Assembly: GCA_963753185.1 (NCBI GenBank)
Contig: CAVWBO010000007.1
Coordinates: 1,054,001-1,118,000 of the forward strand
Length of the DNA: 64,000 bases
From: SZUA-442 sp963753185
GTDB lineage: Bacteria > Actinomycetota > Acidimicrobiia > Spongiisociales > UBA5794
Direction: 5' to 3'
Part shown: positions 50,395 to 59,556 of the stretch, piece by piece
Layout: every line of letters starts with the position of its first letter
Numbering within the stretch: the first letter of the stretch is position 1
Program-made: the position numbers and the translations under genes
Notes under the pieces: generated by a model
Databases searched by the model: none
What the model was told of the DNA's origin: nothing
The model's input: only the letters and a program-made list of their open reading frames with translations

Positions 50395-51159
50395 ATGCTC
50401 CGGTTTCCCCTGTTCGGGATCCCCGTCGGGATCCACGCGACCTTCCTCTTCGTCGCGTTGCTCGGTGCTACGGCGTACCGAGGATGGGAGATCGCGTGGT
50501 GGACGGTCGCTGCATTCGTGTCGATCCTCCTCCATGAACTCGGTCATGCCCTCACTGCCCGAGTGTTCGGCGCGACAGGTATCAGCATCACCCTGTACGG
50601 GCTTGGTGGCCTCACGTCATACAGCCATGGCCGCGAGATGTCCCACGGCCGTTCCTTCCTCGTCTCGGCGGCAGGGTCCTTCACGGGGATCGTTGCGGGA
50701 GGAGCCGTGTGGTACCTCGCTTCGATCGGCACCTTCGACGGCGCGTCCGATCCCGTCGTCGTGCTCGTCAACTCATTCGTGTTCACCGCGCTCGTGTGGG
50801 GCGTCCTGAACTGGATCCCCATTGTCCCCCTCGACGGGGGGCACATGGTCGAGCATCTCGTTTCGATGGTGAACGAGGAGAGGGCGCCCCTCATCGGCCA
50901 GATCGTCACGTGGACGTCGGTTGCGATCCTCGGTCCCATCGCCTGGCTGAACGGCTACCGGTTCGCCGTCCTGATCCTCGCCTTCTTCGCCTTCATGGGC
51001 CTGCGCGAGTACCGCGACGACGCCGAACGACGGAGGGCTTCCGCGCGCACCGGCACCGATTCCGGTCAACCCGGCATCGCCGATGCCACCCCTCCGCCCG
51101 AGGTAACGGACGTCCGTCATCCCTCGTATCGAGACGACCAGCCGGACTTCCCCATCTGA
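50395..51159 (+). CDS. Site-2 protease family (M50) membrane metalloprotease
   Basis: 254 residues, about six helices. The zinc site HELGH is at 47-51 inside a membrane helix, and the second motif NWIPIVPLDGGH is near 139-150, with the Asp ligand. It belongs to the compact SpoIVFB/Rv-type group without a PDZ domain. The C-terminal 45 residues are hydrophilic and Pro/Asp-rich. Likely cleaves a membrane-bound regulator; none is encoded next to it. Confidence 0.9.
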   Translation: MLRFPLFGIPVGIHATFLFVALLGATAYRGWEIAWWTVAAFVSILLHELGHALTARVFGATGISITLYGLGGLTSYSHGREMSHGRSFLVSAAGSFTGIVAGGAVWYLASIGTFDGASDPVVVLVNSFVFTALVWGVLNWIPIVPLDGGHMVEHLVSMVNEERAPLIGQIVTWTSVAILGPIAWLNGYRFAVLILAFFAFMGLREYRDDAERRRASARTGTDSGQPGIADATPPPEVTDVRHPSYRDDQPDFPI

Positions 51160-51181
51160 GGCCCGCAGGGGAGTGGGACCC

Positions 51182-51604
51182 TCAGGACTTCGGTGGTGCC
51201 GAGTACGTGCCCTGGGCAACGGCCACGAGGCGATCGGGGGCGCCGTCGACCCAGAGCTCCACCGATCCGACGATTCGCCTGGTCCCAACGGACTGGATCT
51301 GTGCCCGTGCAAGGAGATCGCCATCCCGGGCGGGGCGGAGGAAGCGGATCGAGAGCTCGCTCGTCACCGCCATCGGCTCGATTCCTATCACGCTGAAGGA
51401 CGCGAACCACAGGGCAGAGTCAGCCAGCATGAACATCGTCGGGCCGCTGATGTATCGGCCGGGCCGCAATGCATCGCTGTCGAACCTCCACCTGGCAGTC
51501 GCCGTTGCGCTTCCGACCGAGTCGCACGTCACGCCAGCAGCAGCCACGGCGGGATACGCCGAGGCGACGAAGGCGTCGATGTCGTCTTTCGATGGCACGT
51601 CCAT
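51182..51604 (-). CDS. PaaI-type hotdog thioesterase
   Basis: 140 residues, single hotdog fold: GRYISGPTMFMLADSALWFASF is the central helix, and AVTSELSIRFLRPARDGDLLARA the following strands. Acyl-CoA thioesterase activity is typical for the family; the natural substrate is unknown. Convergent with the M50 protease gene and divergent from rpsL. Confidence 0.8.
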   Translation of the reverse strand: MDVPSKDDIDAFVASAYPAVAAAGVTCDSVGSATATARWRFDSDALRPGRYISGPTMFMLADSALWFASFSVIGIEPMAVTSELSIRFLRPARDGDLLARAQIQSVGTRRIVGSVELWVDGAPDRLVAVAQGTYSAPPKS

Positions 51605-51940
51605 GGCGCACGACGCTAGCCGATGCGCGGTGGGGTGAGACAGCTGGATCGTTCCGCGAAGCCATCAACGGTGGTAGGGTCTCTTCCGAGCGGTGGTGGG
51701 TGGCCTACTGGTCATCTCGTTTTGCGCGTTAGGAAACGCGTGGGATATACTCCGCCCTGGTTTTTCCCAGCCGAACCCGCCGGTACCCGGAGGCGCCCTC
51801 GGGCGCTGTTGTGCCGGAAGAGGTTCACACAAGGGATCGGTCCTGCTGTGTGATCCGCAGCAAGGCCGATTTTCGTACGTCAGGAACTCCGATACCCGGG
51901 TCTCGGGTCGGGGTGCGCCGAAGAGAGAGACAGAGCAACA
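51605..51940 (+). promoter_or_regulatory. 336-base leader region before rpsL
   Basis: No gene seen. It contains the rpsL promoter candidate at 51722-51751 and about 180 bases of transcribed leader with GC-rich inverted repeats (for example around ACCCGGGTCTCGGGT near 51894). An unusual point is that no strong ribosome site precedes the rpsL GTG; only GAGAGAG about 13 bases upstream. Confidence 0.5.
51722..51751 (+). promoter_or_regulatory. Promoter of the rpsL-rpsG-fusA-tuf operon
   Basis: TTGCGC, 18-bp spacer, TATACT. Shares its -10 with the tRNA-Trp and tRNA-Met promoter candidates. Confidence 0.6.
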
Positions 51941-52312
51941 GTGCCAACCGTACAGCAGCTGGTCCGCCAGGGCCGGAAGCCGAAGCCGAAGAAGCAGAGA
52001 ACCGTCGGACTCGCCGGCTCTCCTCAGCGACGCGGCGTGTGCACGCGGGTCTACACCGTGACGCCCAAGAAGCCGAACTCGGCCCTTCGCAAGGTCGCCC
52101 GTGTACGCCTCTCGTCCCAGATCGAGGTCACCGCCTACATCCCGGGTGAGGGCCACAACCTCCAGGAGCACTCCATCGTCCTCGTTCGCGGCGGGCGTGT
52201 GAAGGATCTCCCCGGGGTCCGGTACAAGGTGATCCGCGGCGCGCTCGACGCGGCTGGTGTCGACGGTCGCAAACAGGCTCGGTCCCGGTACGGAACGAAG
52301 AAGGAGTCGTAA
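51941..52312 (+). CDS. rpsL: 30S ribosomal protein S12
   Basis: 123 residues, GTG start. GSPQRRGVCTRVYT and TPKKPNSALRKVARVRL carry the universally conserved lysine whose mutation gives streptomycin resistance (sensitive form here); GEGHNLQEHSIVLVRGGRVK is the methylthiotransferase-modified loop. First gene of the str operon. Confidence 0.97.
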   Translation: MPTVQQLVRQGRKPKPKKQRTVGLAGSPQRRGVCTRVYTVTPKKPNSALRKVARVRLSSQIEVTAYIPGEGHNLQEHSIVLVRGGRVKDLPGVRYKVIRGALDAAGVDGRKQARSRYGTKKES

Positions 52313-52315
52313 CCC

Positions 52316-52783
52316 ATGCGTCGCGCTCCCGCAGAGGTCCGAAGGCTCGATCCTGATCCCATCTACCAGTCCATCCTGGTGACGCAGGTCATCAACAAGG
52401 TGCTGCTCAAGGGCAAGAAGGGCGCTGCTCGGCGCATCGTCTACACGGCGATGGACATCGTCGAACAGCGCACCGGATCCGATCCGCTCCCCACGCTCAA
52501 GCGGGCGATCGACAACGTGCGCCCGACGCTCGAGGTTCGGTCCCGGCGCGTCGGGGGCTCGACCTACCAGGTGCCCGTCGAGGTCCGTCCCCGCAGGGCG
52601 CAGACCCTGGCCGTGCGTTGGCTCGTCGAGTTCGCCCGGAAGCGGCGAGAGAAGACGATGGCAGAGCGCCTCGCAAACGAGATCCTCGACGCTGCGAACC
52701 GCACGGGTGCCGCAGCAAAACGTCGTGAAGACGTCCACAAGATGGCGGAGTCCAACAAGGCCTTCGCCCACTACCGCTGGTAA
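52316..52783 (+). CDS. rpsG: 30S ribosomal protein S7
   Basis: 155 residues. Begins MRRAPAEVRRLDPDPIYQS and includes the tRNA-contacting hairpin GGSTYQVPVEVRPRR. Three bases after rpsL. Classical autoregulator of the str operon in E. coli. Confidence 0.97.
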   Translation: MRRAPAEVRRLDPDPIYQSILVTQVINKVLLKGKKGAARRIVYTAMDIVEQRTGSDPLPTLKRAIDNVRPTLEVRSRRVGGSTYQVPVEVRPRRAQTLAVRWLVEFARKRREKTMAERLANEILDAANRTGAAAKRREDVHKMAESNKAFAHYRW

Positions 52784-52789
52784 ACAGAC

Positions 52790-54874
52790 ATGGCACGAAC
52801 GATCCCACTCGAGACGATCCGCAACATCGGAATCATGGCCCACATCGACGCGGGCAAGACGACGACGACCGAGCGGATCCTCTACTACACGGGCCGCACC
52901 TACAAGCTCGGTGAGGTCCATGAAGGCGCGGCCGTCATGGACTGGATGGAGCAGGAGCAGGAGCGTGGCATCACGATCACGTCCGCGGCGACGACGACCC
53001 AGTGGGATGGGCACACGATCAACATCATCGACACCCCCGGTCACGTCGACTTCACGGTGGAAGTGGAGCGGTCACTGCGGGTCCTCGACGGCGCGGTTGC
53101 CGTTTTCGACGCAGTCTCCGGTGTCGAACCGCAGTCCGAGACCGTGTGGCGTCAAGCCGACAAGTACGGTGTGCCGCGCATCTGCTTCATCAACAAGATG
53201 GACCGCATCGGAGCAGATTTCTTCGCTTCCATGCAGTCGATCGTCGACCGCCTCGGTGGCAACCCGGTGGCCATCCAGATCCCCATCGGAGCCGAATCGG
53301 ACTTCAGGGGGGTCATCGACCTCGTCGAGATGAGGGCCATCCTGTGGCACGACGAGGACGGCAAGGAACGCGAGGTGACGAGTATCCCGGAGGAGTTCCT
53401 CGACGAGGCACGGATCTGGCACCACAAGATGCTCGACGTCGTGGCATCAGAAGATGAGGCTCTCATGGAGAAGTACCTCACCGAGGAGGAGCTGACGCCT
53501 GCCGAGATCCGCTCCGTCATCCGCAAGGGCACCATCGCCCGCGACTTCGTCCCCGTCATGCTCGGTAGCGCATTCAAGAACAAGGGGGTCCAGCCCCTGC
53601 TCGACGCGGTCGTCGCATACCTCCCGAGTCCGGTCGACCTCCCCCCGATGGAAGGCTTCAAGCCAGGCAAGGAGGACGAGACGATCGAGCGCAAGGCGTC
53701 CGACAACGAGCCCTTCTCCGCCCTTGCCTTCAAGATCATGTCCGATCCGTACGTCGGCAAGCTCACGTACCTCAGGGTGTACTCAGGACGCGCCGACAAG
53801 GGCGACTCGGTGGTCAACTCGACCACGGGGAAGAAGGAGCGCTTCGGCCGTCTCCTTCGGATGCACGCGGCCAAGCAGGAGGACATCGACGAGATCATGA
53901 CAGGCGACATCGTCGCCGCCGTCGGTATGAAGAACACCCGCACAGGCGACACGCTGTCTTCGGCGAGCGATCCCGTCCAGCTGGAGTCGATGACCTTCCC
54001 GGAGCCCGTCATCTCGGTGGCGATCGAGCCGAGGACGAAGGGTGACCAGGACAAGCTCGGCAACGGGCTGTCGCGCCTCGCCGAGGAGGACCCGACGTTC
54101 AACGTCCGCTCGGACGAGGAGACCGGCCAGACCATCATTGCCGGCATGGGCGAACTCCACCTCGAGGTGATCGTCGACCGCCTCTTCAGGGAGTTCAAGG
54201 TCGAGGCGAACGTGGGACGACCCCAGGTGGCGTACCGCGAGACGATCAAGAAGCCCGTCAGCAAGGTCGACGCCAAGTTCAAGCGCCAGACGGGTGGTTC
54301 GGGAATGTATGGCCACGTGGTCATCGACCTCGAACCGATGCCCCCCGGCGAAGGCTTCGAGTTCGTCGACGCCGTCAAGGGCGGCAACGTCCCGAGGGAG
54401 TACATCCCTGCCGTGGAGAAGGGCATCCGCGAGGCGCTCGAGGGCGGGATCCTCGCCGGGTACCCCCTCGTCGACGTACGGGCACGCCTCATCGACGGGT
54501 CGTCGCACAATGTCGACTCGAACGAGATGGCGTTCAAGATCGCCGGCTCGATGGCCCTCCAGGAGGCAGCGAAGGCCGCGGGTGTCAAGCTGCTCGAGCC
54601 GATCATGGAGCTCGAGGTCGTGACACCCGAGGACTACATGGGTGACGTCATCGGCGACCTCTCGTCCCGGCGCGGCAAGATCGAGTCGATGGACAGCCGG
54701 GGGCAGGCCCGTGTGGTCGCTGCGCTCGTGCCCCTCGCCGAGATGTTCGGTTACGCAACGGACCTGCGGTCCCGCACCCAGGGTCGTGCGACGTACACGA
54801 TGCAATTCCACTCATATCAGGAAGTTCCGACAGCGGCCGCTCATGAGATCGTGGCCAAGGTCAGAGGCGAATAG
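52790..54874 (+). CDS. fusA: Elongation factor G
   Basis: 694 residues, five domains. G1 AHIDAGKTTTTERIL, DxxG in DTPGHVDF, NKMD, and domain IV with the KKPVSKVDAKFKRQTGGSGMYG stretch. The ending EIVAKVRGE is ordinary. Codon usage matches the neighbours (C/G-ending), in sharp contrast to tuf only ten bases downstream. Confidence 0.98.
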   Translation: MARTIPLETIRNIGIMAHIDAGKTTTTERILYYTGRTYKLGEVHEGAAVMDWMEQEQERGITITSAATTTQWDGHTINIIDTPGHVDFTVEVERSLRVLDGAVAVFDAVSGVEPQSETVWRQADKYGVPRICFINKMDRIGADFFASMQSIVDRLGGNPVAIQIPIGAESDFRGVIDLVEMRAILWHDEDGKEREVTSIPEEFLDEARIWHHKMLDVVASEDEALMEKYLTEEELTPAEIRSVIRKGTIARDFVPVMLGSAFKNKGVQPLLDAVVAYLPSPVDLPPMEGFKPGKEDETIERKASDNEPFSALAFKIMSDPYVGKLTYLRVYSGRADKGDSVVNSTTGKKERFGRLLRMHAAKQEDIDEIMTGDIVAAVGMKNTRTGDTLSSASDPVQLESMTFPEPVISVAIEPRTKGDQDKLGNGLSRLAEEDPTFNVRSDEETGQTIIAGMGELHLEVIVDRLFREFKVEANVGRPQVAYRETIKKPVSKVDAKFKRQTGGSGMYGHVVIDLEPMPPGEGFEFVDAVKGGNVPREYIPAVEKGIREALEGGILAGYPLVDVRARLIDGSSHNVDSNEMAFKIAGSMALQEAAKAAGVKLLEPIMELEVVTPEDYMGDVIGDLSSRRGKIESMDSRGQARVVAALVPLAEMFGYATDLRSRTQGRATYTMQFHSYQEVPTAAAHEIVAKVRGE

Positions 54875-54879
54875 GAGAC

Positions 54880-56118
54880 CACCATGGCGAAAGCGAAGTT
54901 TGAGCGGACGAAGCCGCATGTGAATGTTGGGACGATGGGTCATATTGATCATGGGAAGACGACGTTGACGGCGGCGATTACGAAGACGTTGGCTGATGCT
55001 GGTGTTGGGTCGTCTGCGTTTACGGCGTTTGATGATATTGATAAGGCGCCGGAGGAGCGTGAGCGGGGGATCACGATTGCGATTGCTCATGTGGAGTATG
55101 AGACGGTGAATCGTCATTATGCGCATGTGGATATGCCGGGTCATGCGGATTATGTGAAGAACATGATTACGGGTGCGGCGCAGGTGGATGGCGCGATTTT
55201 GGTGGTGTCTGCTGCTGATGGTCCGATGCCTCAGACGCGTGAGCATGTGTTGTTGGCGCGTCAGGTTGGTGTGCCGGCGATTGTGGTGTTTATGAACAAG
55301 GTGGACATGGTTGATGATGACGAGCTGCTCGATTTGGTCGAGTTGGAGGTTCGTGATCTGTTGAATGAGTATGAGTTCCCTGGTGATGATGTGCCGGTGG
55401 TGCGTGGGTCTGCGTTGAAGGCGTTGGAGGGTGATGCGGAGGGTGCTGCGCAGGTGATGGAGTTGATGGACGCGGTTGATGCGTATATCCCTGAGCCTGT
55501 GCGTGAGACGGATAAGCCGTTTGCGATGCCGATTGAGGATGTGTTTTCGATTACGGGTCGTGGGACGGTGGTGACGGGCCGTATTGAGCAGGGTGTGTTG
55601 AAGGTGGGGGATCAGGTCGAGATTGTCGGTTTGCGTGATCTCCAGACGACGACGTGTACGGGGATTGAGATGTTCCGCAAGCTTCTTGATGAGGGGCGTG
55701 CTGGGGACAATGTCGGTCTTCTTCTTCGTGGTATTGGGAAGGATGATGTGGAGCGGGGTCAGGTGGTTGCTGCTCCGAAGTCGATTACGCCGCATACCGA
55801 TTTCGAGGCGAATGTGTACATCTTGACGAAGAATGAGGGTGGTCGTCATAACCCGTTCTTTGATGGGTATCGGCCTCAGTTCTATTTCCGGACGACGGAT
55901 GTCACGGGTGAGGTGAAGTTGCCTGAGGGCACTGAGATGGTGATGCCTGGTGACAATACGGAGATGACGGTGAAGTTGGGTAAGCCGATCGCGATGGATG
56001 AGGGTTTGCGGTTCGCGATTCGTGAGGGTGGCCGTACGGTGGGTGCTGGTCGTGTCACGAAGATCTTGGCCTGAACGTAGAACTCGTAACAACGAAGTGA
56101 GTGAGTAAGACATGGCAA
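54880..56118 (+). repeat. tuf duplication block, copy 2 (matches 29050-30288)
   Basis: Second copy of the 1,239-bp near-identical block; differs at 55291 only. It ends inside the second codons of rpsJ. Confidence 0.95.
54884..56074 (+). CDS. tuf: Elongation factor Tu, copy 2
   Basis: Same 396-residue protein as copy 1. This is the position of tuf in the ancestral str operon (after fusA), so copy 1 near rpmG is the likely secondary copy. The sudden change to T/G-ending codons starts at the ATG and ends at the stop. GGAGACC upstream is part of neither duplicate, so the two copies have their own ribosome sites. Confidence 0.98.
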   Translation: MAKAKFERTKPHVNVGTMGHIDHGKTTLTAAITKTLADAGVGSSAFTAFDDIDKAPEERERGITIAIAHVEYETVNRHYAHVDMPGHADYVKNMITGAAQVDGAILVVSAADGPMPQTREHVLLARQVGVPAIVVFMNKVDMVDDDELLDLVELEVRDLLNEYEFPGDDVPVVRGSALKALEGDAEGAAQVMELMDAVDAYIPEPVRETDKPFAMPIEDVFSITGRGTVVTGRIEQGVLKVGDQVEIVGLRDLQTTTCTGIEMFRKLLDEGRAGDNVGLLLRGIGKDDVERGQVVAAPKSITPHTDFEANVYILTKNEGGRHNPFFDGYRPQFYFRTTDVTGEVKLPEGTEMVMPGDNTEMTVKLGKPIAMDEGLRFAIREGGRTVGAGRVTKILA

Positions 56119-56423
56119 ACGACCATCGGATCCGCATCCGACTCAAGGCGTACGATCATTCCGTCGTCGACGAGTCGGCGCGCAAGATCGCGGAGACGGT
56201 GATCCGTACCCAGGCGAAGATCAGGGGACCGGTTCCGCTCCCGACGAAGATCCATCGCTACACCGTCATCAGGGGCCCGCACGTCGACAAGACGTCACGC
56301 GAGCACTTCGAGATGCGGATCCACAAGCGGCTCATCGACATCCTGGAACCAACACCGAAGACGGTCGACTCGCTCATGCGGCTCGACCTGCCCGCGGGCG
56401 TAGAGGTGGAGATCAAGACATGA
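56112..56423 (+). CDS. rpsJ: 30S ribosomal protein S10
   Basis: 103 residues: RIRIRLKAYDHSVVDESARK and GPVPLPTKIHRYTVIRGPHVDKTSREHFE are conserved. First gene of the S10 operon; its first two codons and upstream region are shared with rpmG through the tuf block. Confidence 0.97.
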   Translation: MANDHRIRIRLKAYDHSVVDESARKIAETVIRTQAKIRGPVPLPTKIHRYTVIRGPHVDKTSREHFEMRIHKRLIDILEPTPKTVDSLMRLDLPAGVEVEIKT

Positions 56424-57058
56424 ATGCGATCATCGGAGAGAAGCTGGGGATGACCCAGATCTTCGACGATGCGAACCGGGCAATCCCGGTGACCGCCGTC
56501 AAGGCCGGACCGGTCGTCGTGACGCAGATCAAGCGTCATGGGACCGACGGCTACGCCGCGGTGCAGATCGCCTTCAAGGAGATGTCGGCATCCAAGGCGG
56601 GCCGGCCTGCAACCGGCCACTTCGCGAAGGCCGGTGTCGCTCCGCATCGCCACATCATCGAGGTGAGGGTCGACGACCCCGACGCATACGAGGTCGGTCA
56701 GGTCATCACGATCGCCGACGTCCTGGCGGAGGGCCAGAAAGCCGACGTCACGGGTATCTCGAAGGGCAAGGGATTCGCCGGTGTCATGAAGCGTCACAAC
56801 TTCAAGGGCCAGGGCGCCTCCCACGGTGCCCACAAGGTCCACAGGGCTCCCGGCTCTGTCGGTGCCTGCGCCACGCCGGCCCGCGTGTTCAAGGGCAAGC
56901 GCATGCCTGGCCGCATGGGCGGCGAGACGACGACCCTCATGAACATCGAGGTCATCCGCGTCGACGCCGAGCGCAACATCGTGCTGCTCGCAGGCTCGGT
57001 ACCGGGCCCGAAGGGTTCGATCGTCGTGGTGAGGGAGGCGGTGAAGGCCCATGGCTGA
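56420..57058 (+). CDS. rplC: 50S ribosomal protein L3
   Basis: 212 residues. KGFAGVMKRHNFKGQGASHG and KRMPGRMGGE are the conserved loop reaching the peptidyl-transferase centre. Overlaps rpsJ by 4 and rplD by 8 bases. Confidence 0.97.
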   Translation: MNAIIGEKLGMTQIFDDANRAIPVTAVKAGPVVVTQIKRHGTDGYAAVQIAFKEMSASKAGRPATGHFAKAGVAPHRHIIEVRVDDPDAYEVGQVITIADVLAEGQKADVTGISKGKGFAGVMKRHNFKGQGASHGAHKVHRAPGSVGACATPARVFKGKRMPGRMGGETTTLMNIEVIRVDAERNIVLLAGSVPGPKGSIVVVREAVKAHG

Positions 57059-57812
57059 CACCTTGACTGCACCGCTGTACACAGCCGACGGCGTCGAGAC
57101 CGGCACCGTCGAGCTCAACTCCGACATCTTCGGGATCGAGCCGAACATGGCTGTGATGCATCAGGTCGTGACGGCACAGCTCGCCGCGAAGCGTGCAGGC
57201 ACGCACTCGACGAAGACCAGGGCCGAGGTTCGCGGCGGCGGGACCAAGCCGTGGAGGCAGAAGGGCCTTGGTCGTGCCAGGCAGGGATCCATCCGCTCCC
57301 CGCAGTGGGTCGGCGGTGGTGTCGCGCACGGACCGAAGCCCCGCGACTACAGCCAGCGAACACCGAAGAAGATGAAGCGCCTCGCGCTCCGGAGTGCGCT
57401 CTCTGCGCGGGCTGCGGAGAGCCAGATCAAGGTCGTCGAGACGTTTGATGTCTGGGACGAGCCAAAGACCAAGAAGGCTGTCGCCCTCCTCGCGGCGATG
57501 GGAGTCACCGGCAAGGTGCTGCTCATCGCAGAGGACCACGAGCGGATCGCGATCACGTCGTTCCGGAACCTCGACCACGTGGTCGCCCTGAACCTCGGTC
57601 AGGCGAACACGTACGACGTCCTGTGGGCAGACACCATCGTGATGAGCAGGGGAACGCTCGAGCTCGGACAGACCGCACCTCGGGGAACCGCGGAGCATGC
57701 CGCTGGCGCAACTGGCTCCGCCTCTGCTGGCGCAGAGGTTGCAGTTGCTGGCGCAACTGGCTCTGTAGCTACGGGCGCGTCCTCTGAACAGCGGGAGGAG
57801 GTCGCCTCGTGA
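57051..57812 (+). CDS. rplD: 50S ribosomal protein L4 with C-terminal extension
   Basis: 253 residues; usual length is 200-215. The exit-tunnel loop KTRAEVRGGGTKPWRQKGLG and the rest of the fold are complete by residue 208. Residues 209-253 are an Ala/Gly/Ser/Thr/Glu-rich tail encoded in part by two copies of a 17-bp repeat (57702 and 57747). Confidence 0.96.
   Translation: MADTLTAPLYTADGVETGTVELNSDIFGIEPNMAVMHQVVTAQLAAKRAGTHSTKTRAEVRGGGTKPWRQKGLGRARQGSIRSPQWVGGGVAHGPKPRDYSQRTPKKMKRLALRSALSARAAESQIKVVETFDVWDEPKTKKAVALLAAMGVTGKVLLIAEDHERIAITSFRNLDHVVALNLGQANTYDVLWADTIVMSRGTLELGQTAPRGTAEHAAGATGSASAGAEVAVAGATGSVATGASSEQREEVAS
57702..57763 (+). repeat. 17-bp direct repeat in the rplD tail
   Basis: GCTGGCGCAACTGGCTC occurs at 57702-57718 and 57747-57763 with 28 bases between. 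It encodes AGATGS twice and marks slippage-driven growth of the tail. Confidence 0.8.
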
Positions 57813-58096
57813 AGAATCCACGCGACATCATCTTCGCTCCGGTCGTGTCAGAGAAGTCATACGACCTGGTCTCGGATCACAACACATACACGTTCATCGT
57901 CGATCCCCGGTCGCACAAGACCGAGATCAAGCAGGCGGTCGAGACGATCTTCGACGTGAGGGTCACCAGCGTCAACACGATGAACCGCAAGGGAAAACTC
58001 AAGCGCACCGGATGGAAGGTGGGGAAGCGCAAGGACACCAAGCGTGCCCTCGTCACCCTCGCCCCCGGTGATTCGATCGACGTGTTCGAGGTATAG
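57809..58096 (+). CDS. rplW: 50S ribosomal protein L23
   Basis: 95 residues, GTG start overlapping the rplD stop. APVVSEKSYDLVSDHNTYTF and NRKGKLKRTGWKVGKRKDTKRALV are standard. Forms the docking site for SRP and trigger factor at the tunnel exit. Confidence 0.96.
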   Translation: MKNPRDIIFAPVVSEKSYDLVSDHNTYTFIVDPRSHKTEIKQAVETIFDVRVTSVNTMNRKGKLKRTGWKVGKRKDTKRALVTLAPGDSIDVFEV

Positions 58097-58099
58097 CCC

Positions 58100-58933
58100 A
58101 TGGGTGTCAAGAAACTCAAGCCAACCTCGCCAGGACGCCGGTTCCAGACCGTTTCCGACTTCGAGGCGATCACCAAGTCGACGCCGGAGAAGAGCCTCCT
58201 GGCGCCCCAGACGCGCTCGTCCGGCAGGAACTCCGCGGGTCGGATCACATCGCGCCACCGTGGCGGCGGCCACAAGCGTCGGTACCGCATCATCGATTTC
58301 CGTCGCACCAAGGACGGGGTCCCCGCCAAGGTCGCTGCCGTCGAGTACGACCCGAACCGCAATGCGCGTATCGCCCTCCTGCACTATGTCGATGGTGAGA
58401 AGCGCTACATCCTCGCGCCGGTCGGACTCGAGGTCGGTGACATGGTCGAATCCGGCGCATCGGCGGAGATCCGACCAGGGAACGCCCTCCCCCTGCGCAA
58501 CATCCCGACCGGTACCATCGTCCACGGCGTGGAGCTTCGGCCCGGTGGCGGGGCGAAGATGGGTCGGTCCGCAGGCACGGCCGTCCAGCTGATGTCGAAG
58601 GAGAACGCCGTTGCGCTGCTCCGACTGCCGTCGGGAGAGATGCGTCAGGTGAATCTCGACTGTCGTGCGACCGTCGGACAGGTCGGCAACACCGAAGCAG
58701 AGCTCGTGAAGATCGGCAAGGCCGGCCGTGCACGCTGGAAGGGCAAGCGCCCCCAGTCCCGCGGTGTCGCCATGAACCCGGTCGATCACCCACTCGGTGG
58801 TGGCGAAGGACGCAGCTCGGGTGGTCGTCACCCGGTGAGCCCGTGGGGCAAGCCAGAGGGACGCACCAGGAAGAAGAACAAGGCGAGCGACAAGTACATC
58901 GTGCGTCGTCGCTCCAAGAAGGGGAAGAGGTAA
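58100..58933 (+). CDS. rplB: 50S ribosomal protein L2
   Basis: 277 residues. KPTSPGRRFQTVSDFEAITK, GRITSRHRGGGHKRRYRIIDFRR segments and the histidine-bearing VAMNPVDHPLGGGEGRSSGGRHP near the peptidyl-transferase centre are intact. Confidence 0.97.
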   Translation: MGVKKLKPTSPGRRFQTVSDFEAITKSTPEKSLLAPQTRSSGRNSAGRITSRHRGGGHKRRYRIIDFRRTKDGVPAKVAAVEYDPNRNARIALLHYVDGEKRYILAPVGLEVGDMVESGASAEIRPGNALPLRNIPTGTIVHGVELRPGGGAKMGRSAGTAVQLMSKENAVALLRLPSGEMRQVNLDCRATVGQVGNTEAELVKIGKAGRARWKGKRPQSRGVAMNPVDHPLGGGEGRSSGGRHPVSPWGKPEGRTRKKNKASDKYIVRRRSKKGKR

Positions 58934-58936
58934 CCC

Positions 58937-59215
58937 ATGGCGAGGAGCCTGAAGAAGGGGCCATTCGTCGACGAGCACCTCTTGAGGAAAGTCGAGAAGG
59001 CCAACCAGGGCGGGGACAAGCGTGTCATCCGAACCTGGAGCCGGCGCTCGACGATCATCCCCGAGATGGTCGGCCTGACGCTCGCCGTCCACGACGGACG
59101 CAAGCACGTGCCGGTGTTCATCAACGAGTCGATGGTCGGCCACAAGCTCGGGGAGTTCGCCCCGACCCGCACATTCCGTGGCCACGTGGCAGACAAGTCA
59201 GCGAGGAAGCGATGA
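58937..59215 (+). CDS. rpsS: 30S ribosomal protein S19
   Basis: 92 residues: RSLKKGPFVDEHLLRKVEK, WSRRSTIIPEMVG and KLGEFAPTRTFRGH are conserved. Overlaps rplV by 4 bases. Confidence 0.97.
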   Translation: MARSLKKGPFVDEHLLRKVEKANQGGDKRVIRTWSRRSTIIPEMVGLTLAVHDGRKHVPVFINESMVGHKLGEFAPTRTFRGHVADKSARKR

Positions 59216-59556
59216 AGGCACATGCGCAAGCCAAGCACGTGCGCCAGTCACCGTCCAAGGTGCGGCTCGTCCTCGACCTCGTTCGAGGCCTTCCCGTGGA
59301 CGAGGCACGGGTGGTGCTCGATTTCACGAATCGCCGCGCGGCTGAGACCGTGAAGAAGGTGCTGAACTCGGCCGTCGCAAACGCAGAGCACAACTTCGCG
59401 CTCGATGCGGATGAGCTGTTCGTCGCAGAGGCCTTCGCCGACGAAGGGCCAACGCTCAAGCGGTGGCGCCCTCGTGCGCGGGGCCGCGCGACGCGCATCC
59501 GGAAGCGCACGAGTCACATCACGATCGTCGTAGCCGACGGGGAGGAGGTCGCCTGA
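59212..59556 (+). CDS. rplV: 50S ribosomal protein L22
   Basis: 114 residues. QSPSKVRLVLDLVRG at the start; the extended beta-hairpin RWRPRARGRATRIRKRTSHI lines the exit tunnel (macrolide-resistance hot spot). ATG inside the rpsS stop. Confidence 0.96.
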   Translation: MKAHAQAKHVRQSPSKVRLVLDLVRGLPVDEARVVLDFTNRRAAETVKKVLNSAVANAEHNFALDADELFVAEAFADEGPTLKRWRPRARGRATRIRKRTSHITIVVADGEEVA